From the NCBI GenBank assembly GCA_026214975.1, contig CM047806.1, positions 80,771,599-80,835,598 on the forward strand: a DNA stretch of 64,000 nucleotides, in the 5' to 3' direction. Under the pieces are notes generated by a model. The model searched no databases. It saw only the letters and a list, made by a program, of their open reading frames with translations, and was not told where the DNA came from. The position numbers and the translations under genes were made by a program. Source of the DNA: Gentiana macrophylla. Lineage: Eukaryota; Streptophyta; Magnoliopsida; Gentianales; Gentianaceae. Below are positions 56,486 through 64,000 of the stretch, in pieces; the first letter of the stretch is position 1, and each line of letters starts with the position of its first letter.

Positions 56486-58241
56486 TGTTGGAAGTAGCGC
56501 CCGAAAGACAATTTATGTAATTGTTTTTAGAATTAATAAATGATAGATTTATTCTCATCTTATTACTTGCTTCGTGCTTGTAAGTAATAAACTACTGAAA
56601 ACCCTAAGTCGTATCATATGTAGTCATATAACTTACTGTGTGTCACACACAAGGATTAAGTTTATGGTGATACACTTGAAATGTTAGTCCATGGTGAACT
56701 TAATCAAAATAGGGGTCTATTGATTAAACCACCATTAATGCGCCCACTTTATGGTGTGAACGTCTTATCTGGACAGTCGACATTGGTTGTCTAAGTGGGG
56801 CATTATGCATGATGTAGTCATAAATGACTGGACCGATTTAATTTGCATTTCTCATATAATTTCGTGATTGAGAAATCTAATTAAATCACAAGATGATCAT
56901 ATATGGATTAAACTTAATCTTGAAGTGATTACAAACTCCTACTTGTTTCAGGATAGAGTTTGATGTGTTAGTTAAGGATCGCTAAGAGGCGCGGTCCGAA
57001 TCACTTTCACGTTGGCACTATTCTGGAATGAGTGAGAAGTGTGTGTTTCACAGATATGAAATCCATTCCTTCCTGCGGGAAGTAGAAAGACAATCCCCTT
57101 ATTTGTTAATCCTAGAAACTGATCGATCAGCGGAGTTTGTATTGGTTATGAACTAATTGATCACTAGTGAGTTAATGGTAAATAAGGATGAGATGTATTG
57201 AAGAAGGTTTACGGAAATAATCCCGCTTCATTACGGATAGTATATGGAGGGTTAGTTTATATGTAATGATTATATCAATGACACTTATAGACTCGACTCG
57301 ACATTTTGAGAATAAGTTATATCTATAATCGATAGAGTTCAGTTTCGGATTTATGGTCACGTAATTCCGGAATTAATAAGTTGAGGGGAAATATTCTGTT
57401 CGATGAATGTTTTATTCAATTTATTGTAGCTACTGGTTATAGGTCAATGGTCCCCGGGTTGGCTCCTAACACGTGAGAGTTTTCTCGTTTTATGGAACCT
57501 CGAGAATAAATTAAATAGTTGGTCTATTTAATGAATATGCGAATATTATTTATTTGGTAAATAATATGTAAAATAGAAAATACATTTTCTATTAAATAAA
57601 TGGCTTAAAAGTGGCGCCCCTTTGTGATGAAAGTAGGAAAAGAAATTTTTCTATATTGTGTCACATGTGTAATTAATTAATAACAATTTGTTCGATAATT
57701 AATGGAAAAATTAAGAGATTTATTTTATGGGAATTATCTCTTATTTTTGTCAAAAAAATATATTTTCCTTATAGGAATAGGTTTTTATGGTGTGAAAAGG
57801 ATAACTCTATTGACTAGTTATTTTCATATATAAAGAGAGTTCCTTCCAACACAACACACACTTCAATATTGGCGCCACACTTAAAATAAAGTAGAGAAAA
57901 ATTAGTTTCTCGTTCTAGTCATTTAGGGAAGAAAAACCTAGTGCATATTCGAGGAGGTACTACGGCGAGGATCGACGTCCAGCCGTCGTCGCTAGGAGAT
58001 ACAATCCGGAAGATTGTGGCTTCTCCTTTTTGTCGAATTTCTCATCTCTTTCTGTTGAGGTAAATCTACTAACCTTCTTGTAGATGGTTAATTAATTATG
58101 TGAATTAAAATCGCGGTAAAATCGCATGCGAATTTAATTCGTAGCTTCCTCTGTGTATGATCGAGAGTCACGATCGGTCTTGTGAATCGAGATCCGATGA
58201 TCCAATCATGGATCGGATCCGATCGGGTTTACGTATATCCA
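56486..58241 (+). repeat. Element C 3' LTR (copy iii)
   Basis: TGTTGGAAGTAGC to GTATATCCA. More diverged from copies i and ii than these are from each other, as expected when i and ii arose by later duplication. Confidence 0.85.
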
Positions 58242-58522
58242 AAGATCTTTCTAGTTCAAATTTGGATGTAATAAGTTAAACAACATTTATTTCGTTGTTT
58301 TGTCGTTCGATTTTCTTAGTTGTAGATTTTGGGAATTTCGAACCGTGTTTTTCGCTTAACATTCTTTCCAAGTTATCTTTTAGTTTTAATTTATTCTGTT
58401 TTTACTCTGACTATTATTACGAGGCTTATGTATATATTATTTTTGACGATATAAAATTTTATTATATGCATATCGGGCGTTCTTTCTGGATAAGGACTCG
58501 GTATCCGGAATGGGGCATCACA
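58242..58522 (+). repeat. LTR F, right part (gypsy)
   Basis: It resumes LTR F after element C and ends GGATAAGGACTCGGTATCCG, then GGGGCATCACA. The end parallels the chromovirus LTR end at 24390-24418. Confidence 0.55.
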
Positions 58523-60342
58523 GTTCATGTCGTGTTTGTCCGGTTCTTGCTTCTTAACCGCCAAGCATATTCTCGTTCTTGTTGTCTCATTATGTTCCAT
58601 GTTTCTTAGTAACTTAACATAAGGGCTTGGTGCTACATGGGTAATATGACTAGCCATACATTCAAAGTGGGTCTAGTGGTGCTCTATTCGGTACATCGTT
58701 TTAAGAACGATATGTGTAATACAACTAGTTATGCATTTCATGTGAGCCTTAGAACCAATGGTACTATGTTCAGTACATCGTGATGTCACTCACTATAAAC
58801 ACATAGGAGCACATAAAGCACATAGATTTTACATTAAAGTCCATATCCAACCTACGAAAACATACTAAGGCCATATCAACACCGTACTCTCATCCTATCT
58901 CAAATACATGTAACAAAAACACATAAAACAATTAACGGAATAAAAACTAGATAACAACAAAGTTCTGGAAACACAGTTAGCAAATATGCGAAATACAAAA
59001 TCATGTATAGTTTTGCGCAGTTTAACAAAAAACATTATCCAAAACAACTTAAGCACTCTACAAACCGAACTGCATCAATTTCAAAGAATCTAATCATAAA
59101 ACAAACCCGGAATGATCAAACCGAACTTCGCAAAATTAGCACAGTGCACTATACAAAGAGGGTCTCCCGATTCAGCGTGTCAAGTTTATCCTAATACATG
59201 GAGAACATGAAACTGGGGAAGTCCAAGGCTACCCGGAGGCCTTTGATAGGATTTTTCAGCACCTTGGTCGGTTTTAACTGTGTGATACAGAAAAAAAAAA
59301 TATGTAAACCTTAAATTAATAGAAAAAAATCTAATTCCCAAAAAAGAGAAACATAGCCGTAATAAAAGTTTGGGGTTTCACAAAATCACAGAAACGCTTA
59401 GTATAAAAAATTGATACACTGTATTTGACAATTTTACGCTAAAAAGTTGAAACACTGTATTTTGAGAGCGGCTACTGTCCAGTTTTTTTATGAATTGCAG
59501 CCATCTTTAACTGAGAAAAATGGAAAACGAACGGTGGAGGATGGAGGGGACGTTGAAGTTTGATCGGAGAAGATGAAAAGTCAGCATTTCCGTAGCGCAT
59601 TCAATTGCAGAAATGGTGAATGGGAAACGTGGATTATTGGATAGAGGACGGAGATGTTAAATCATACAGGACAAGAGTCCATCACTGTGAAGAGATGGTT
59701 GCCACATGAACAACCGTTCTGATTATTGCTGCGGTGAAGAGTTACTTGGCAGCTGTACTGAGCCTCCTATTTGGCTTGTGGTTTTTTTGAGGAGTGATTC
59801 TGATAAATAACGTTAAATGAACCGATTAAATGTACTGATAAATAACGTTAAATGTACTGAGCCTCCTAAATAACGTTAAAACACACAACAGTTATGGTTA
59901 AAGAAATGATCCAACGAATATAGTTATTTATATACATTTTTAACGGTTAAGATTATAAACTGAATCGTTGAAAACTAAACTGTACGCTCTCCCTCTATAT
60001 TTGACTTTCTTACACTAATCAGTATACAAACTTAGAAAGAAAGAATAATATTAAATTCTGCAGTTAGTATCTCCGACTCTATAGTTACCATAATTAAAAG
60101 CGCGATCTACCGACAAGAGACCAAAAAAATAATGTAAGAAAATAAATAATATAACTAAAATGATTGGTGTCAATTCGGAATGACACATCCACTCAAGTTG
60201 TATAGCTTGAATCATTGAAAGGGAATTGTTTTTGCTCTGGTCAACTTTTGAAGGGGAATATATATAATACTTGTTGCAAACGGAAGAAACGCAAAAAGGA
60301 AATGGACTTGGGCAAAGTAACATTTGAATTCTGTTTTTCATA
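58523..60342. other. Unassigned A+T-rich interval
   Basis: No coding frame with recognisable features on either strand. Short direct repeats occur at 59754-59880 (TACTGAGCCTCCT twice; GATAAATAACGTTAAATG twice). The part just left of Helitron 2 (60186-60235) resembles 63908-63965 on the other side. Confidence 0.5.
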
Positions 60343-60361
60343 TATATATATATATATATAT
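60343..60361. repeat. (TA)n microsatellite
   Basis: A short perfect TA run abutting the Helitron 2 3' end. Confidence 0.9.
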
Positions 60362-60362
60362 A

Positions 60363-60391
60363 CTAGTCAATAACCCGTGCATTGCACGGGG
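60363..60391 (-). other. Helitron 2 3' terminus
   Basis: Perfect 7-bp-stem hairpin, 7-base spacer, CTAG end, T on the outside. Confidence 0.7.
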
Positions 60392-60583
60392 ACGTATGAT
60401 AATGCGATTACATTCAATTAATATGCATAATATGTACTACAAAACAAATTAAAGACCATTCAAACTTATTGTAATGCTAGCTATTAAAATTGTTTTATTT
60501 AAAATTAGTATTCGTTTCCGGCATCAAATAGAGTCAAAAAAGACAACACAACATGTCCAAAAGTTACACTGATGCCAATACCC

Positions 60584-60963
60584 AACCTATCCTACCCTAC
60601 TCTACCCTACTCTACCTTACCTTACCCACCACTTCACCCTACCCTACCCTACCAACCATTCCACTCTACCCTATCTTACCCACCACAACACCTTACATTA
60701 CCCTACCTTACCTATTACCCACACATACCCTACCCTACTGTACCATACCCTACCTTACCCATCACTTCACCCTACCACCCTACCATACCTTACCCACCCC
60801 CCACCCCTTACCCTATCCTACTCACCACCACCCCTACCTACCCTACCCCCTACCCTACCTTACCCACCACCCTACCATACCCTACCCACCACCCTATCAT
60901 ACCCTACCTTACCCATCACCCGACCTTATTCAAATACCCTTCCTACCTACCTTACCCACCACA
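60584..60963. repeat. Degenerate TACCC/CCCTA tract
   Basis: About 380 bases made almost only of C, T and A in units such as TACCC, CCCTA, CTTACC and ACCAC. The complementary strand is G-rich. Open frames through it (proline-, threonine-, leucine- and tyrosine-rich) are repeat artefacts. Confidence 0.9.
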
Positions 60964-60989
60964 ACATTAAATGAGATAGCTAATTCGTA

Positions 60990-62711
60990 GGGAATTACCT
61001 AATCTAAGAATATCTTGTATTAATTGGCATATTTGAATTTATGTAGGGTCTCGTGTTTCAAAATGCAATTTAATGTTAGAGTTTTTTGCATTGATTGGTG
61101 AAAATGAATTTATCATTTTTTAAAAATTATAACTTAATGTGATATTCCGCATTAAATGACATAAATTGAAGAATATTTGTAATTAATTGGGATGAATAAT
61201 TTATAGGGATGTATTTAATGTGATAATATTTATCAATAATTTATAGGGGACGTACGTTTCGCATTAAATGGAATATTTGAGTTTATATATTTCTTCGAAA
61301 TGTAATTTAATAATAGATTATTTTGCATTAAATGGTAAAATTGAATTTATCATTTTTGGGTGAAAATTTTGAAATAATTGAAAATGACACAATTGTTAGG
61401 ATGTTAATGGCATAATTTTCGAAATAACTTAATTATGGGCATATAATAATAATCAATAATGTCGGAATATTTGGGTTGACATAATTTTTTATTTGATTTA
61501 TTTATAGGAATCATTATAAATTTCAAATAATATATTGAAAATGTCTTAATTGTACAGATGTAAATCCCGTGCATTATGCACCGGGATTCACTATGATAAA
61601 TTGATAATGAAGAAACTTTAAGTATGTAAATATTATAAATATAAAACCCATAAAAAAAAACCTGAGCATGATGCATCGAATACTATTTTCTATACACAGA
61701 TGTGTTTTTATAGACTTGGCATTAAGCATGAGCATTCAAAGTTAGCCCTAAATCGTATAACATCAAAAATATCATCATGAATCAAACATTGCAAAATGCA
61801 CAATATATTGTGAATCGTGCTAAATGGTATATTGAAATCTTACATTAAAAAAATGAAATTCGAAAATGAATGAAGTGGCAAATTTTCTTATCCAAGAGGA
61901 GGAAGAGCGGAGTATGCATGACACTTTTCTTAAAATATCATTTTTCTATTCCTTTTAAGAGATCTTATTTAGAAGAAAATCCTAAGATGATCCATTCACT
62001 CTTCAATGTATTGTGCCGTGTGATCATAAACCGTTGCATATTTCTTAAGCTATTGAAAAGTAAATGAGCCAAAAACAAAAACAAAACCACTATACACCTG
62101 CAAAACATGTCGCAAAACGGGTGAGCATTGTATAAATGCTTCTTCAAGTTCCCTTTCTATAAACGTGCAGATCCAGATACAATCACTAACCAAAAGTAAA
62201 AATACATAACCATGAGTGACAAAGCTGCAATGGAAGAGAAATGAACACCGAAAATAAAACTCTCCTGACACGTAAACGGCGGTCAAATATTAAGTCGTAG
62301 GCACGGCGAACAAATAGGGTATTCTTGAATCCAAATGTTTTGGTAAAAAATAAACATGTATAACACGCAAATCAAAACAATCATGACCGGACTGAAAATG
62401 AATGGCGTTCATGAATGAAATATAAAACACTGAAAATAAAACCTACGAAACTCTTCAAATTCATTTTCACGTAAACCTGATCAATCAAAATCAAACGACA
62501 TAACCATAGGGTATGAGACAACTGAAAAAAAAATGGAACAAAAATATATATGAAAGATGGATTAGAAAAAAAAAATGATTGTAATGAATGAAACCGATTA
62601 CGATGATGAGGGTTTTGATTTGAAATTTGAATTACATTGAAACTGATTGCATTAGTGATGGGAAATTTTCCAGATATTACGGGAGTGAGAATAACCAATT
62701 AAACATGTGTA
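60990..62711. other. Helitron 2 body, no gene found
   Basis: A+T-rich. Two related segments near 61060 and 61310 share 'AATTGAATTTATCATTTTT'-type sequence. A hairpin CCCGTGCATTATGCACCGGG is at about 61567-61586. Open frames up to 105 residues look like chance frames. Confidence 0.5.
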
Positions 62712-62719
62712 TATTTAGA
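62712..62719. repeat. Target site duplication (left)
   Basis: TATTTAGA, repeated at 63363-63370. Confidence 0.85.
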
Positions 62720-63362
62720 GGGAATATCTTTTCACACAAATTTTTATCTTACCACACAGATTTTTTTTTTTTTCAATTTAGCCCTTATTTTTTTTATTTT
62801 ACGCGCGTTCATTCGACCAAAGTTTGGTGAGAATATGACACATTATCCATCTTGAAATATGGTCGAATATACGTGTTGAGAGTCCACACTTTGGTTGATT
62901 CGACGACCATATTTTAAGCGAGAATGTTTTGAAGTTTTCCAAACTCATACATAATCGAGCATCATTCGACCAATATTGAGTCCGAATACTCTACACATTC
63001 GCACTAGAATTGGGTCGATAACAACAACAATAATATAAGAGCACCACTATTGATTACTGATCAATTTGAGACGAGAATATTAAAAGTTTTTGTACTCAAT
63101 TTTAGTCGAATGTCTTTCGACCGGTATTGAGTATGAAAAACATTCAAAATTCGACTAGAATAAAATCAAGATAATGATCGTATTCGACTCAAATTGGGTC
63201 GAAATGGTCATGCTTAATGAATTGACCATAAATTGGCGAGAAATAATATATATTTTCCGGACTCATTTACGGTCAGAATGGCAGGCGTGTAGAATATCCA
63301 AACGAAGCCCACTCTCGGCTTTTGGTAAGTGTAAAACAACATTTGTGTGAAAAGATAGTCCC
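62720..63362. mobile_element. Inverted-repeat DNA element (MULE- or hAT-like), non-autonomous
   Basis: 643 bases. Terminal inverted repeats start GGGAATATCTTTTCACACAA on the left and, reverse-complemented, GGGACTATCTTTTCACACAA on the right, with looser similarity continuing inward. An exact 8-bp duplication flanks it. Eight bases suits hAT; the GGGA...TTCACACAA terminus is more like Mutator-type elements, so the superfamily is open. It has no transposase frame. The interior is built of repeated TTCGACxx...TTGxGTCGAAT-like motifs. Confidence 0.75.
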
Positions 63363-63370
63363 TATTTAGA
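63363..63370. repeat. Target site duplication (right)
   Basis: TATTTAGA, identical to 62712-62719. Confidence 0.85.
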
Positions 63371-63569
63371 ACCCTCTTGATTTGTAAATATTGTGTAATT
63401 TGTGTTCACACCATAGGATATTAATCTACCAACCATAATTGGGTAACGTAATATTTTTTTTTAGAAAAGAGAACTTTTATTTATTGATTGTTAAGGTAAC
63501 GTAATTTTTTTTTTTATTTAGGAAAGGTAGAGTAAATCATAGGAGAGATTTTAGGAATTTCCGGTCACA

Positions 63570-63598
63570 ATTATTATTATTACTATTATTATTATTAC

Positions 63599-63632
<34 letters not shown>
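63570..63632. repeat. (ATT)n then (GTT)n trinucleotide repeat
   Basis: ATT units with two interruptions, followed by about ten GTT units. Confidence 0.9.
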
Positions 63633-63633
<1 letters not shown>

Positions 63634-63864
63634 GTGTTTTTTTCTTTAATTTTTTAATTCCGAATTTGTTGAATTTGAAAATATTTGGAGAGAGATTTTG
63701 TAGAAGTTGTTATTTTGTGGATTTGATTGGATACTCATTATTTTTATTTATTTGATTGTTTGTTTTTTTTATTTGATTATATTTTTTTTCCGGAAATGGA
63801 GCGGGTCAATTGGGTAATTGGGTTAAATTCCTTCGTCTATATATTATATATATAGATATATAGA

Positions 63865-64000
63865 TATATATCTTAGTATGATGGGGAGGGGTGGTATATA
63901 TTAAGAAGCCACTCAAGTTGTAACTTAAATCATTGAAAAAAAAAAATCATTGAAAAAGACTTGTTTTTGATAGGGGTGTACACGGATACGGATTATCCGA
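63865..64000. other. Right flank, unassigned
   Basis: No gene. 63908-63965 resembles 60186-60235 left of Helitron 2 (CCACTCAAGTTGTA, then AATCATTGAAA, then CTTGTTTTT-like). Confidence 0.5.

Larger units (their letters stand above)
25399..58241 (+). mobile_element. Element C: Ty1/copia element, heavily nested
   Basis: Its 5' LTR is at 25399-27143 (copied at 34763-36493) and its 3' LTR at 56486-58241. An initiator-methionine-type primer site lies at 27149-27159 and a polypurine tract at 56474-56485. Its interior is split by Helitron 1, the tandem duplication, element E and element D. Surviving coding scraps are integrase (41540-42903) and RNase H (about 55880-56310). The flanks CCTTT and AAGAT do not match, so the target duplication is lost or the outer LTRs did not come from one insertion. 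Confidence 0.7.
60363..63864 (-). mobile_element. Helitron 2, non-autonomous
   Basis: About 3.5 kb on the minus strand. The 3' end is hairpin CCCGTGCAATGCACGGG (perfect), then TTATTGA, then CTAG, then T. The 5' end near 63864 (or 63856) reads TCTATATATC after an A and shares AATTTAACCCAATTACCC with the Helitron 1 5' end. No Rep/helicase coding. It carries a TACCC-rich tract, a hairpin relic near 61565 and a nested inverted-repeat element. The 5' end position is uncertain because the area is TA-rich. Confidence 0.6.

Noticed and set aside
25394..58246. Target site duplication for element C
   Set aside because: CCTTT on the left and AAGAT on the right differ; the AAGAT is also the element D duplication, which I take as coincidence.
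60553..60990. 145-residue proline-, threonine- and leucine-rich frame on the plus strand, and an overlapping 132-residue frame
   Set aside because: Both are readings of the degenerate TACCC tract; a repeat without stops is open in several frames.
61565..61588. Hairpin CCCGTGCATTATGCACCGGG as a third Helitron 3' end
   Set aside because: Neither strand has a CTRR end at the right distance; kept only as a possible relic.
62381..62698. 105-residue minus-strand frame in Helitron 2
   Set aside because: A+T-rich frame with phenylalanine and serine runs, no domain; likely chance.
1..64000. CRISPR arrays, bacterial operons, rRNA or tRNA genes
   Set aside because: No spaced identical direct repeats, and no tRNA- or rRNA-like stretches; tRNA-like motifs seen are retroelement primer binding sites.

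Overview
This is plant nuclear DNA, most likely heterochromatic and from a eudicot. It holds no bacterial-style operons, no intact host gene, and no tRNA, rRNA or CRISPR array that I can see. Almost every open frame I can interpret is a retrotransposon gag, pol or env-like remnant. The rest is LTRs, two Helitron-like elements, short inverted-repeat elements, microsatellites and A+T-rich DNA. Species cannot be told from the sequence.

Layout. (1) 1-587: a minus-strand Ty1/copia integrase scrap, then the start of an unrelated LTR. (2) 588-11115: element A, a minus-strand Sirevirus-like copia derivative. It has an iMet primer binding site, gag remnants and a long broken env-like frame but no recognisable pol, and a tandem LTR / partial interior / truncated LTR / interior / LTR arrangement. 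(3) 11116-12982 and 23598-24418: a scrap of another copia LTR, a Ty3/gypsy chromovirus pol end with chromodomain, and its LTR. That LTR is split by (4) element B, 12983-23592, a minus-strand Athila-type gypsy element with perfect 5-bp target duplications (ATGAA). (5) 24942-58522: a gypsy LTR (F) invaded by copia element C. C itself was invaded by Helitron 1 and by Athila-type element D (42904-54452, target duplication AAGAT). Part of the F/C/Helitron composite was then duplicated in tandem (about 4.5 kb, 24942-34300 and 34301-38769). The left copy later received a young copia element E (29132-33995, target duplication TGGTC, LTRs differing at one base). (6) 58523-60362: unassigned A+T-rich DNA. 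(7) 60363 to about 63864: Helitron 2 on the minus strand, carrying a degenerate TACCC tract and a 643-bp inverted-repeat element with an 8-bp target duplication (TATTTAGA).

The insertions give a readable order: F, then C, then Helitron 1, then the tandem duplication, then E, with D also entering C. None of the autonomous-type elements is intact: each has stops or frameshifts. Some small differences between near-identical copies recur as CAG versus CGA (CTG versus TCG or ACG) and as single-base indels in short homopolymers. I suspect that part of the apparent decay is assembly or base-calling error.

The points most worth a second look are: the paired polypurine-tract-like motifs about 0.97 kb apart in both Athila-type elements; GC-rich palindrome clusters in three unrelated LTR families; the pol-less gag/env-like Sirevirus derivative; the two Helitrons with matching ends; and the tandemly duplicated composite with a possible templated filler at its junction.
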